From contig JBFMBU010000077.1 in NCBI GenBank assembly GCA_040755035.1, positions 1 through 26,280 on the forward strand: a stretch of DNA of 26,280 nucleotides, read 5' to 3'. Positions within the stretch are counted from its first letter, which is position 1; the number at the start of each line of letters is the position of its first letter. Positions 1 through 8,219 of the stretch are shown here, one piece after another. Both the position numbers and the translations under genes were made by a program. This stretch comes from RBG-13-43-22 sp040755035 (GTDB lineage Bacteria; Desulfobacterota; RBG-13-43-22). The notes beneath the pieces were generated by a model, which saw only the letters and a program-made list of their open reading frames with translations, was not told the DNA's origin and made no database searches.

Positions 1-2
1 CC

Positions 3-155
3 CAAGCCAAGGAAACGGCCGACCGAATACTGAAAGAACGACTGGAACAATTGACTACCCTGGCCCAGCGTCTGCTGGAGAAGGAGGTTATTGAGGGCAA
101 AGAGCTGAGGGAAATCATGAAAGGCAGCCTCGATCTTACCAAAGACGATGGATAA
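3..155 (+). CDS. ftsH: FtsH-like ATP-dependent zinc metalloprotease, C-terminal end only
   Basis: Partial gene entering from the left edge; the last 50 codons and a TAA stop are visible. The peptide contains LAQRLLEKEVIEGKEL, which matches the end of the M41 peptidase domain of FtsH, where an acidic and leucine-rich helix (usually LA..LLEKETL..EEL) precedes the variable tail. FtsH is a membrane-anchored hexameric AAA+ protease that degrades membrane and short-lived cytosolic proteins. The catalytic HExxH and the ATPase module lie outside the window, so the call rests on this tail alone. The stop codon directly touches the ATG of the following kinase gene, which implies co-transcription. An FtsH-related AAA protease of another subfamily cannot be excluded. 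Confidence 0.6.
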   Translation, partial: QAKETADRILKERLEQLTTLAQRLLEKEVIEGKELREIMKGSLDLTKDDG

Positions 156-1241
156 ATGACCATGTCCCTTTCCCTCATGACCCGGTATAAAAACAGCCGA
201 TTCTACGCCTGGTGGACCCGCTATAAATTTATTCCTCTTTACGTGAAAATCCTGCCGATTATCACCCTGCTGCTCTTGATTTTTTTTCTGGATCAAATTT
301 GGACCGCCACGATTATTCCACCGGAAATACTGCACCGCCTTTATTATCTCCCCATCGTTTTAAGCGGTCTGCTTTTCGGTTTTAAAGGCGGGATCCTTTC
401 CGCCGTGGTGGTGACCCTGTTGTTCATCCCCCACTGGGTTCCCTGGCTTCCCTCATATACCGGTCACGGGGCCTATTTTGACGAAGTGGTCCTTTTCTAC
501 GCCTTTGGTATTTTAATCGGGATGTTGGTGGATCGAGAACGCTTGGAGAGTCAGTTGCGGCAGGACCAGGACCATCTGGCCGTTCTGGGGGAGGCGGCCG
601 CGACCATTGCCCATGAATTAAAAAATCCGGTCGTAACCATCGGGGCCTATGTCCAAAAACTCCAAAAAAAAACCAATCCCGAGGACCCCAACCAGGAGCG
701 TTTATCCGTTATTCACCGGGAATGCCAACGTATTGAGATCATGCTCCAGGACATGGTCCATTTTTCCCGGCCGATTAAACCGGATTTCAACGTGGCCGAT
801 GTCAATCGGTTAATCCAGGAGGTTTTGAACCTCATTCAGCCCCGGGCCGAACAAAAACAAGTCCGGCTGCTTTCCCGTCTGGGAGAAAATTTACCTCCCA
901 TACAAGCCGATCAAAACCGACTGACCCAGGTCCTTCACAACCTGATTCTCAATGCCATACAAGCCTCTGATTTGGAACAGGGTGTCCTAATAAGCACCAC
1001 CAAGCAAAAAGGCCAAATTATTATCGAGGTGGCAGACCAGGGCTGCGGTATTCCTGAAAGCCATCAGGAAAAGGTGTTTGCCCCCTTTTTTTCCACCAAA
1101 AGGGAAGGCACGGGACTGGGTCTGGCTTTTTCCAAAAGAATCATTGAACTACACCAGGGACGGTTGTATTTCCGACCCAACCGGCCGCAAGGGACCGTCT
1201 TTTATGTGGCCCTGCCTCTGAGCCGAAAATCCCGATTATAA
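156..1241 (+). CDS. membrane-bound sensor histidine kinase
   Basis: A 361-residue kinase. Several hydrophobic segments between about residues 30 and 125 form a membrane sensor region resembling the multi-helix module of KdpD-like kinases, with no large periplasmic domain. The HisKA phospho-acceptor is His153 in IAHELKNPV. The HATPase_c domain follows: N box around 261-270 (HNLILNAIQA), G1 DQGCGIP (294-300), F box FAPFFSTK (308-315) and G2 GTGLGL (318-323), so all catalytic boxes are intact. The ATG follows the TAA of the FtsH-like gene without a gap and without a good ribosome binding site, which suggests translational coupling; in-frame ATGs at 162 and 177 are alternatives. No response regulator is visible in this window, so its partner must lie upstream or elsewhere. 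The signal sensed is unknown. Confidence 0.9.
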   Translation: MTMSLSLMTRYKNSRFYAWWTRYKFIPLYVKILPIITLLLLIFFLDQIWTATIIPPEILHRLYYLPIVLSGLLFGFKGGILSAVVVTLLFIPHWVPWLPSYTGHGAYFDEVVLFYAFGILIGMLVDRERLESQLRQDQDHLAVLGEAAATIAHELKNPVVTIGAYVQKLQKKTNPEDPNQERLSVIHRECQRIEIMLQDMVHFSRPIKPDFNVADVNRLIQEVLNLIQPRAEQKQVRLLSRLGENLPPIQADQNRLTQVLHNLILNAIQASDLEQGVLISTTKQKGQIIIEVADQGCGIPESHQEKVFAPFFSTKREGTGLGLAFSKRIIELHQGRLYFRPNRPQGTVFYVALPLSRKSRL

Positions 1242-1288
1242 TCTGTATCTTTTCCAAGGATTGGAGACCCGGGGCTACTTTTTTTAAT

Positions 1289-1317
1289 TTCAACCCTTAA
1301 CTAAATTGTGCTATAAG
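1289..1317 (+). promoter_or_regulatory. extended -10 sigma70-type promoter for the MacAB-like operon
   Basis: TGCTATAAG (TG at 1309-1310, hexamer 1312-1317) is an extended -10 element. A weak -35 (TTCAAC, 1289-1294) lies 17 bp upstream. Predicted transcription start is near 1324, giving a short leader with an AAAGGA ribosome binding site at about 1339 before the ATG at 1351. The weak -35 is compensated by the TG extension. Pattern match only. Confidence 0.45.
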
Positions 1318-1350
1318 GGGTCAAACTGAAAAACCTCTAAAGGACAACCT

Positions 1351-2580
1351 ATGAAACGAGTACTGGTTGTAATAATCATTATTTTACTCCTGGGTGCGGG
1401 GGGATTTTTCGGATACAAAAAATACCAGACCAAACAGAAAAAACCCCAGTATAAAACGGAAACCGTCAGCCGGGGTTCCATTATCGCCCAGGTCATCGCC
1501 AGCGGGACCGTCAATCCGGTCACTCTGGTCCAGGTCGGCAGCCAGGTTTCAGGGACCATCATTAAACTCTCCGCCGATTATAATTCGGTCGTACGCAGAG
1601 GGCAGGTCATCGCTCAAATCGATCCCTCTTTATTCAAGGCCAGAGTGGATCTGGCTGAGGCTGACTTGAGGAACGCTCAGGCCGGCCTGGAACGGGAAAA
1701 GGCCTCCCTGGCCGACAGCCTGCGGAACCTGAACCGCTATAAGGCCTTATATAAAGATCAGTTGATCTCCCAAATGGAACTGGATCAGGCCCAGACCAAA
1801 CACGATGTGTCTCAAGCCAATCGGAAAGGCCTTCAGGCCCAGATCGAACAGGCCCAGGCCAACCTTCTGACCGCCAAGACGAACCTTAATTACGCCACTA
1901 TTCGTTCACCGGTGAATGGGATTGTAGTGGCCCGGAATGTGGATGTGGGTCAAACCGTGGCCGCCAGCCTTCAGGCCCCTACCCTGTTCACCATTGCCCA
2001 GGACCTGAAAGAGATGGAAGTCCATACCAACGTGGACGAGGCCGACATCGGTAAATTACACCTGGGCCAATCAGCCACCTTCACGGTGGACGCCTTCCCC
2101 CTGGATACCTTTTCGGCCGAGGTATCACAGATCCGCAGCGCCCCGACCACGGTTCAAAATGTGGTGACCTACGATGTGGTCCTGCGGGTTAACAACCCGG
2201 AACTGAAACTGAAACCGGGCATGACCTCCAACGTCACCATTACTATCGAAAAAAAAGAGGATGTCCTCATGATCCCCAATTCGGTCCTGCGCTTCCGAAT
2301 GCCTCCGGCCAAGCTGGCCGAAATGGCCAAGGCCTCCAATCGGAAATTTACCCCTATCGATCCCAGCCGCATTCCTAAAAATATCCGGGCCCTCTGGGTC
2401 CCGCAGGAAGGGGAAAACCCCCGTCCTGTCATAATCCGCACCGGCAGCAGCGACGGTAAAAACACTGAGATAACGGTGCTTCGGGGAAAACTTCAGGAAA
2501 AAGATCAGGTCATCAGCGAGATGCTCAAAAACGATAAAAACCCGAACTCAGCCACGCCAATGAGGGGGATGCGTTTTTAA
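1351..2580 (+). CDS. MacA-like periplasmic adaptor (membrane fusion protein)
   Basis: A 409-residue HlyD/RND-type adaptor. One N-terminal transmembrane anchor (about 4-22) is followed by a lipoyl half-motif (GSQVSGTIIKL...VRRGQVIAQID), a long Ala/Gln/Leu-rich coiled-coil hairpin (about 90-180), the second lipoyl half (IRSPVNGIVVARNVDVGQTV), then beta-barrel and membrane-proximal domains. The length fits MacA-type adaptors (about 370-410). These proteins link an inner-membrane MacB transporter to a TolC-like outer-membrane duct. The next two genes encode the matching ATPase and permease, supporting a tripartite exporter; no TolC homologue is in view. The substrate (peptide, toxin, macrolide or siderophore) cannot be told from the sequence. 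Confidence 0.9.
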   Translation: MKRVLVVIIIILLLGAGGFFGYKKYQTKQKKPQYKTETVSRGSIIAQVIASGTVNPVTLVQVGSQVSGTIIKLSADYNSVVRRGQVIAQIDPSLFKARVDLAEADLRNAQAGLEREKASLADSLRNLNRYKALYKDQLISQMELDQAQTKHDVSQANRKGLQAQIEQAQANLLTAKTNLNYATIRSPVNGIVVARNVDVGQTVAASLQAPTLFTIAQDLKEMEVHTNVDEADIGKLHLGQSATFTVDAFPLDTFSAEVSQIRSAPTTVQNVVTYDVVLRVNNPELKLKPGMTSNVTITIEKKEDVLMIPNSVLRFRMPPAKLAEMAKASNRKFTPIDPSRIPKNIRALWVPQEGENPRPVIIRTGSSDGKNTEITVLRGKLQEKDQVISEMLKNDKNPNSATPMRGMRF

Positions 2581-2586
2581 CCCGTT

Positions 2587-3279
2587 ATGGAAGCGTTGAT
2601 CCAGGTCACGGAGTTGTTTAAAATTTATGAGGTGGGCGATATCCAAATCCCCGCCTTAAACGGCATCACTGTGTCCATCGCCTCCGGGGAATTCGTCTCC
2701 ATCATGGGGTCCTCCGGGTCGGGGAAATCGACTTTTATGAACATCCTGGGTTGCCTGGATGTCCCTACCAAAGGAAGTTATTTCCTCAGCGGAAATGATA
2801 TCAATTCCATGAACCGGGACGCCCTGGCCCAGTTACGGAATCAAAAAATCGGTTTTGTCTTTCAGGGATTCAATCTCCTGGCCCGGACTTCGGCCCTGGA
2901 AAACGTGGAACTGCCCTTGATCTACGGTTCTTTTTCCGGGAAGGAACGACACCAGAAGGCCAAGGAAGCCCTGAACTCGGTCGGCCTTTCCGGGCGGGAG
3001 CACCACCACCCCAATCAGCTTTCCGGAGGCCAGCAGCAGCGGGTAGCTATCGCCCGGGCCCTGGTCAACCACCCCTCGATCCTACTGGCCGACGAACCGA
3101 CCGGCAACCTGGACACCAAGACCAGTCTGGAGATCATGCAGCTCCTGACCCAGTTAAATCGAGAACAGAAAATAACCATCATCCTGGTCACCCATGAACC
3201 GGACATCGCCGCCTTCAGCCGGCGGAACATCCTTTTCAAAGACGGATTGATTCTGGAGGACCAGGACAAAAGGACGTAG
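2587..3279 (+). CDS. MacB/LolD-type ABC transporter ATP-binding protein
   Basis: A 230-residue ABC ATPase of the MacB/LolD/FtsE branch. Walker A GSSGSGKST is at 41-49, the Q-loop FQGFN near 91-95, the signature LSGGQQQR at 144-151, Walker B ILLADEPTGNLD from 164 and the switch histidine in THEPD at 202. It begins 6 bp after the adaptor stop codon and is clearly in the same operon. In E. coli MacB this domain is fused to the permease; here it is a stand-alone protein of the usual LolD length, with the permease as a separate gene. It should couple ATP hydrolysis to the mechanotransmission cycle of the permease. Confidence 0.93.
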   Translation: MEALIQVTELFKIYEVGDIQIPALNGITVSIASGEFVSIMGSSGSGKSTFMNILGCLDVPTKGSYFLSGNDINSMNRDALAQLRNQKIGFVFQGFNLLARTSALENVELPLIYGSFSGKERHQKAKEALNSVGLSGREHHHPNQLSGGQQQRVAIARALVNHPSILLADEPTGNLDTKTSLEIMQLLTQLNREQKITIILVTHEPDIAAFSRRNILFKDGLILEDQDKRT

Positions 3280-3396
3280 AACGGACCTTGGGTTCGAGCA
3301 GGGGTCTTTTCCCCATCCATCAGATTCAGGATTTGCCGTGCAGTTTAAAACAGTATAAAAAAATGACCGATTTATTGCCTCGATTGGAATAAGGCC

Positions 3397-4623
3397 GTGA
3401 AAATATTTTCCAGTTTGATTGTCGCCCTCCGTGCCCTGCGGATCAACAAAATGCGCTCCTTCCTGACCATGCTGGGCATCATCATCGGCGTGGGAGCGGT
3501 CATCGTCATGGTGGCCATCGGCTCCGGGGCCAGGGCTATGATCGCCCAGCAGATTCAGGGGATGGGTTCCAATCTGATCATGATCCTTCCCGGGGCGACC
3601 ACCGCCGGGGGGGCCAGGATGGGCGGTGGCAGCGGCTCGGCCCTGACCTCCGACGACGCTAAAACCATCAAGGAGGAATGCTCGGCGGTAAAGGAGGTGG
3701 CCCCCATCTGGGGTTCGGTGACCCAGATCATCTTTGGAAACCAAAACTGGAACACCACGGTCACCGGGGTACCCCCCGGGTTTTTTGACATCCGCAACTG
3801 GACCCTGGCTTCCGGCCGTATCTTTAACGAACAGGAAATGACCGGTGCGGTCAAGGTGGCCATCATTGGAAAAACCATCGTCGAAAATCTCTTCGGCTCC
3901 GAGGACCCTTTGGGGCAGGTGCTTCGGGTGAAAAAAATCCCTTTCACCGTCATCGGGGTCCTTTCCCCCAAAGGGCAATCCTCCTACGGCCAGGATCAGG
4001 ACGACGCCATATACATCCCTTTAACCACAGCCCAGAAAAAAGTCTTCGGCAGCAACCTTCCCAACCGGGTGCGGATGATCCTGGTTCAGGCCAAGGATAT
4101 CTCTCTCATGGCCGAAGCGGAAAAACAGATCAACGAAGTTTTGACCCAGCGCCACCGCCAGCAGCTTAGTCAGCTCCCCGATTTTACGGTCCGCAATCTG
4201 ACCGAAATCATGGCCACAGCCGAGCAGTCGGCCAAGGTAATGTCCCTGCTGTTAGGGTCCATCGCCCTGGTCTCCCTGCTGGTGGGGGGAATCGGCATCA
4301 TGAATATCATGCTGGTCTCGGTCACCGAACGGACCCGTGAAATCGGCATCCGCATGGCCGTCGGGGCTCGAGGCAAAGACATCCTCTTTCAATTCCTGAC
4401 CGAATCGGTGGTCTTGAGTCTGGTGGGGGGATTGATCGGCATAGGCCTCGGAATCCTGGGGGCGGAAATCACCTCTTATTTCACCGGTTGGAATGTCCTG
4501 ATCTCCTCCTGGGCCTTGCTCCTTTCCTTTTCTTTCGCCGCCGCCGTGGGTATTTTTTTCGGATACTACCCGGCCCACAAGGCCTCCCGCTTAAATCCTA
4601 TCGACGCTTTGCGCTACGAATAA
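3397..4623 (+). CDS. MacB-type ABC transporter permease (MacB_PCD + FtsX)
   Basis: A 408-residue permease. The N-terminal signature (LRALRINKMRSFLTMLGIIIGVGAVI) with a first helix at about 22-43 is followed by a large periplasmic domain and three C-terminal helices: SLLLGSIALVSLLVGGIGIMN, the ESVVLSLVGGLIGIGLGILG segment, and a final helix ending in the typical GYYPAHKASRLNPIDALRYE. This is the MacB four-helix topology without the ATPase domain. The start is GTG, preceded by AAGG at short distance. The 117-bp gap after the ATPase gene shows no terminator, so co-transcription is likely. It forms the exporter with the two upstream genes. Confidence 0.92.
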   Translation: MKIFSSLIVALRALRINKMRSFLTMLGIIIGVGAVIVMVAIGSGARAMIAQQIQGMGSNLIMILPGATTAGGARMGGGSGSALTSDDAKTIKEECSAVKEVAPIWGSVTQIIFGNQNWNTTVTGVPPGFFDIRNWTLASGRIFNEQEMTGAVKVAIIGKTIVENLFGSEDPLGQVLRVKKIPFTVIGVLSPKGQSSYGQDQDDAIYIPLTTAQKKVFGSNLPNRVRMILVQAKDISLMAEAEKQINEVLTQRHRQQLSQLPDFTVRNLTEIMATAEQSAKVMSLLLGSIALVSLLVGGIGIMNIMLVSVTERTREIGIRMAVGARGKDILFQFLTESVVLSLVGGLIGIGLGILGAEITSYFTGWNVLISSWALLLSFSFAAAVGIFFGYYPAHKASRLNPIDALRYE

Positions 4624-4635
4624 GAAATAGCTTTC

Positions 4636-4743
4636 CAACCCGAACCGGCCGGAACCAAAATTGAATCTTCGAAAATTCCTCATTGGCTCAGGGTTACATT
4701 TCCGTTTTAGAACAAATTCTATCCCATTTGCCCATAACGCTAT
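4636..4743 (+). repeat. dispersed intergenic repeat, copy A
   Basis: About 108 bp that align with 25115-25220 in the same orientation. The left 25 bp differ at two positions only; TTAGAACAAATTCTAT near the right end differs at one of 16; the middle is related but diverged with small gaps. Copy A begins 13 bp after the permease stop and ends just before the promoter of the zinc-ribbon gene. No open frame is shared, so it is a non-coding repeat family, origin unknown. Confidence 0.7.
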
Positions 4744-4775
4744 CCTGAATTTCCTAAGCTTTTTTCTTCCCCTCC

Positions 4776-4804
4776 TTGACAAGTACAAAAAGATGAATTA
4801 AGAT
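4776..4804 (+). promoter_or_regulatory. strong sigma70-type promoter
   Basis: A perfect -35 hexamer TTGACA (4776-4781), a 17-bp spacer, and the -10 TAAGAT (4799-4804, four of six consensus bases). Predicted transcription start is about 4811, some 38 nt before the zinc-ribbon gene. It may also serve the YdbH/YdbL-like genes downstream, since no convincing terminator was found between 5085 and 5220. Confidence 0.65.
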
Positions 4805-4848
4805 AACCTTCCAATAAGGTTGAAAAATTTACAGGTTAAACCATACTC

Positions 4849-5085
4849 ATGAATCCGACTTACAGGGTACCCTCCAGAGGAAATAAAAAACCCTCTCAAT
4901 ATGATCAATTTGAGGCCACTGAACTGTATTGCCCGAGATGCCGACAGGCCATGCCGGTGCGGAAAAGACTGTTGTTGGTTCTCCCCGAAGGGGATAAGTA
5001 CGAATACCGGTGTGCTGCCTGTCTGACCACGGTAGGGGATAAAATAGAAAAAAATTCCGAGGGGATCAGGCTGGTCCGTCCTTGA
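4849..5085 (+). CDS. small zinc-ribbon protein, function unknown
   Basis: A 78-residue protein with two CxxC knuckles, CPRC at about residues 27-30 and CAAC at about 56-59, separated by a basic and hydrophobic stretch. This is the layout of a rubredoxin/zinc-ribbon fold that holds one Zn ion. The N-terminus is polar and basic (SRGNKKPSQ) and there is no signal peptide, so it is cytosolic. Zinc ribbons of this size bind nucleic acid, RNA polymerase or ribosomal partners, but nothing here identifies the partner. A well-formed promoter lies 45 bp upstream; the ribosome binding site is weak. The gene is followed after 134 bp by the YdbH-like gene. Real coding is likely because the paired cysteines and a good promoter coincide. 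Confidence 0.7.
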   Translation: MNPTYRVPSRGNKKPSQYDQFEATELYCPRCRQAMPVRKRLLLVLPEGDKYEYRCAACLTTVGDKIEKNSEGIRLVRP

Positions 5086-5219
5086 AGCAAATAAAACGAT
5101 CCGGGTAAATTAGGCGGGAGGACCTTTTTACGCCCCCTTCACCGGGCATTGACTCGGGCCTTCGGTCGCTTGAATTTTTTCCCTTCCGGTCTAAAAATAG
5201 GCCGGTCCTGGACTGCTAA

Positions 5220-8219
5220 TTGGCCATGGCCCCTTCCCAAACAGAAATTCGAAAAAGATTCATAGTCCTGATCCCGGCGGCTTTGTTCTATCTTTTCGGC
5301 CTTACGGCCTGTAACCTGACCGGCCTCATGGGCCCTTTCGCAAGCTATCTCAAGAAAAAGACCGGACTGGCCATAGAAGCGGAAAAGATTTCCGCCGGGG
5401 CAGGACCGCTGACCCTGGAGGCCAAGGGTCTGCGGCTCAAATATTCCCAAACCCCCCTGGCCTGGGAGGCCACGGTACCGGATCTAAAAGTTTTTTTTGG
5501 CTGGAACCTGACCTGGGAAACCCTCCCCTGGCCCCAATTCCATATTGAAAAAATCGTCCTTCAGCGGCCCGAATTGATGCTCCGTATGCCCCAACCTAAA
5601 GGAAAGGGGGACTGGACCCAATGGCTGAAAAAAATCCCGACTTTGAAGGAAGTGGAAATCAATGACTTAAAGGGTCGCGTTGAAGTCGGCCAATACCTCT
5701 TTCGCCTCTCCCGGGGAATAAGGGCCAAGGCCTCCTTTTCCCCTGATCAGGGAGGTAAGATAGAATATCAACTCCAAGGTCTGGAAGGGGAAATAGGTTC
5801 CAGAGGCCTGACCCTCAAAGCACGTTCCCAAGGGATGATTGAATTAAACGAATTCCCGGAACGGCCCAGACTGACCGGGGCCTTCTCCCTCGCCGAGGCC
5901 GGCCTCCATTACAAAAGCGGAAACCTCGACCAGGTTTCCGGGTCTTTTCAGCTCTTTTTCCAGGACAACCTCTTGAAAATAACGGCCGCACCGCTCCGGC
6001 TGCGGGGATTCCTTTGGAAAAAGGATAAAACCTCCCTTGAGGGGCAGGGGCGGCTGTCCTTTTCCGGGGTCATGCAACAACAGTTTGGGCGACAGAAAAA
6101 AAGATGGGAATTTTCAGGTCTGGAAGGCAAATGGGAATCCCTTAATTTTGATTTCCGTCAGGGAAATGGGCTCATCAAAGGCCTGGCCGCAGGCAAAGGC
6201 CGGCTGGAAGGACCGGCAGCTTCTCCAACCATCAGGGCCGAAATTCACTCCCAAGAGACCGAGCTCGATTTTCCTCCGGTCAGGACTGAAGGATTGGATG
6301 CCGAAATTCTCGTGCAAGGGAAAATCCCTGATCTTTCCTTTTCCGAGGTCCGGGCCAAGGCCTCTCAAACGGAATGGACCCTGCCCAAAGGAAACCTCTC
6401 CATCATTAATCCGCAAACGCGCCTCTCCGCTGATTTTAAGGGGCGCAGCCGCAAACTTCACCTCAAAAATATCGGGTTAGAAACCGATAATTGGGGATCC
6501 TTTCATGGAGATCTGTTTTTTAATCCCGACCAAGGACCCGGGCCGCAAGGTAATGTACGGGTTGAGAAATTTCCCCTGCCCAAGTTCTTAGCCCATTTCT
6601 TCCCTAAGGCCAGGGAACCTTTTCCCAAAGAAATTCCCTGTCAGGGTACCGTTACCTGGTCTCGGGAAAATAAGGGGGGTCCTATCGGATTTAAGGTTTC
6701 CCTTATCCCCGCTATATTTTCTTTTAAGGTCCCCAAAACCGACTGGGAAGGGGAAGCGATCAAAGTCAATATCGATACCAAAGGGGAATGGGATATTAAA
6801 GATCATAAGATTACATTTTCTTTATCCCAAAATCTTAATGGCGGAAGTTTCTCCCGCTCTCCCTGGATTTTTCTCTTCGACCAAAAGGGGATGGAAAGCC
6901 GCCTGGAGGGAATCATCGAAACCCGAAAGGAAACCGGCTCGATCAAGGGGGTCCTCGATATCAATTATGATCCCTTAGGGCAGGTCCGCATCTCGGCCCA
7001 TTGGCCCTTCGCTTCCTCCCCGACATCGGTTTCCGGAACGGTAGAGGTTCAGGGACTCCCCTTGGAGAGAGGGTTCCCCTTGCTGGTGGGAAAGCCGCTC
7101 TCCTATAGATACCCTTCTTTGGAATATCTTTCCTTTCAGGGGCTATTCAACGGTCGTCTTTCCTTGCAAAAAGAGGAAAAGGATTTTAATCTTCGGGGAC
7201 GAATCTCCTCTTCCGGGATGGGCCTGAAAATGCATAATTTTCACTTTCAAGGAATCGACCTCGATCTCCCCCTGCTTTTTTCCACCGGTCCTTCCGCAAG
7301 CAGAAAGACCATTCATCCCGAATTAGGGTTTATCCGGATCGGCAAGGTCTCTCCCCCATTTGACAGTGGGACGCCGATTCATTTTCCCCTGACCGCCGGC
7401 GATAATCGGCTGTCCCTGACCGAAGCCGTGGACATACCCCTCTGGGGTGGAGAGGCGGAACTGACTTCCTTCTGCCTCACCGACCCCTTCCATCAACTGA
7501 GAATAGACACCGCTCTTTCTTTAACCCGTTTGGATCTGGGGAAAATGTTTCGCACTGAAAAACTGAGTGGAATCCTGTCCGGTGACTTGGAAACGATCCG
7601 CCTGAATAAAGAAAAGATCATTATGGAAGGCCTTCTGAAGGCCGAAGTTTTTGAAGGCACCGTGGAAGGGGAAAACTGGGTCATTGAACAGCCTTTCTCC
7701 TCCAACCGAAGCTTCCGGGGAGACCTCTCCTTCAGTCACCTTAATCTGGAACCGATCACCCGCTTTTTTTCTTTCGGGAAAATCACCGGCTATATCGAAG
7801 GGGAGGTGAACGACCTGATTTTCCGCAACAACCTCCCGGAACGGTTCCGCCTTCTGGCCCGGACTCAGAACGTTCCCAAGGTATCCAAGGTCATTAACGT
7901 CACGGCCATCGAGAATATCGGCTTCTTGGGAACGGGCTGGGGGGAGTTGGATGTCCTGCGCAAAGGCCTCAACCGCTTCATCACCGAATATGTTTACCGG
8001 GAAATGGGCATTTTCTGCTCCCTGGAAGAAGACCTGTTCACTTTACGCGGGACAATAATCGAAGACGGGGTGGAATACCTGGTACGGAAACCGGGATTCT
8101 TCGGCATCGATATCATCAATAAAAATCCCGACAACGAAATCCTTTTTTCTGATATAATGGATCGTTTGCAAAGGATAGGAAAACGAAGTAAGGAAGGAAC
8201 ACGCTATGAAGTCCAATAA
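5220..8219 (+). CDS. YdbH/AsmA-like inter-membrane lipid-transport protein
   Basis: A 999-residue protein with one N-terminal hydrophobic segment (about 14-30) and then almost wholly amphipathic beta-strand sequence, as in AsmA-like bridge proteins that form a hydrophobic groove across the periplasm. The C-terminal region (about 840-970, FRNNLPERFRLLARTQN...VSKVINVTAIENIGFLGTGWG) resembles the YdbH C-terminal domain. The strongest support is context: the next gene, overlapping by 14 bp, encodes a YnbE/YdbL-type protein, and E. coli ydbH-ynbE-ydbL form an operon whose products bridge the inner and outer membranes. The length is close to E. coli YdbH (about 880). The start is given at TTG 5220; ATG 5226 is an equally good choice, and neither has a clear ribosome binding site. 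The N-terminal segment ends in LTAC, a lipobox-like sequence (Cys31), which is unusual because YdbH is expected to be anchored by a helix. Confidence 0.78.
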   Translation: MAMAPSQTEIRKRFIVLIPAALFYLFGLTACNLTGLMGPFASYLKKKTGLAIEAEKISAGAGPLTLEAKGLRLKYSQTPLAWEATVPDLKVFFGWNLTWETLPWPQFHIEKIVLQRPELMLRMPQPKGKGDWTQWLKKIPTLKEVEINDLKGRVEVGQYLFRLSRGIRAKASFSPDQGGKIEYQLQGLEGEIGSRGLTLKARSQGMIELNEFPERPRLTGAFSLAEAGLHYKSGNLDQVSGSFQLFFQDNLLKITAAPLRLRGFLWKKDKTSLEGQGRLSFSGVMQQQFGRQKKRWEFSGLEGKWESLNFDFRQGNGLIKGLAAGKGRLEGPAASPTIRAEIHSQETELDFPPVRTEGLDAEILVQGKIPDLSFSEVRAKASQTEWTLPKGNLSIINPQTRLSADFKGRSRKLHLKNIGLETDNWGSFHGDLFFNPDQGPGPQGNVRVEKFPLPKFLAHFFPKAREPFPKEIPCQGTVTWSRENKGGPIGFKVSLIPAIFSFKVPKTDWEGEAIKVNIDTKGEWDIKDHKITFSLSQNLNGGSFSRSPWIFLFDQKGMESRLEGIIETRKETGSIKGVLDINYDPLGQVRISAHWPFASSPTSVSGTVEVQGLPLERGFPLLVGKPLSYRYPSLEYLSFQGLFNGRLSLQKEEKDFNLRGRISSSGMGLKMHNFHFQGIDLDLPLLFSTGPSASRKTIHPELGFIRIGKVSPPFDSGTPIHFPLTAGDNRLSLTEAVDIPLWGGEAELTSFCLTDPFHQLRIDTALSLTRLDLGKMFRTEKLSGILSGDLETIRLNKEKIIMEGLLKAEVFEGTVEGENWVIEQPFSSNRSFRGDLSFSHLNLEPITRFFSFGKITGYIEGEVNDLIFRNNLPERFRLLARTQNVPKVSKVINVTAIENIGFLGTGWGELDVLRKGLNRFITEYVYREMGIFCSLEEDLFTLRGTIIEDGVEYLVRKPGFFGIDIINKNPDNEILFSDIMDRLQRIGKRSKEGTRYEVQ

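Noticed and set aside
3363..3392. A 9-codon open frame (MTDLLPRLE) just before the GTG of the permease, resembling a drug-resistance leader peptide.
   Set aside because: No ribosome binding site, no alternative hairpins and an arbitrary length; most likely chance.
3154..3978. A 274-codon open frame on the minus strand opposite the exporter genes.
   Set aside because: It is antisense to well-recognised ATPase and permease genes and its translation is low-complexity Gly/Asp/His-rich, typical of a shadow frame.
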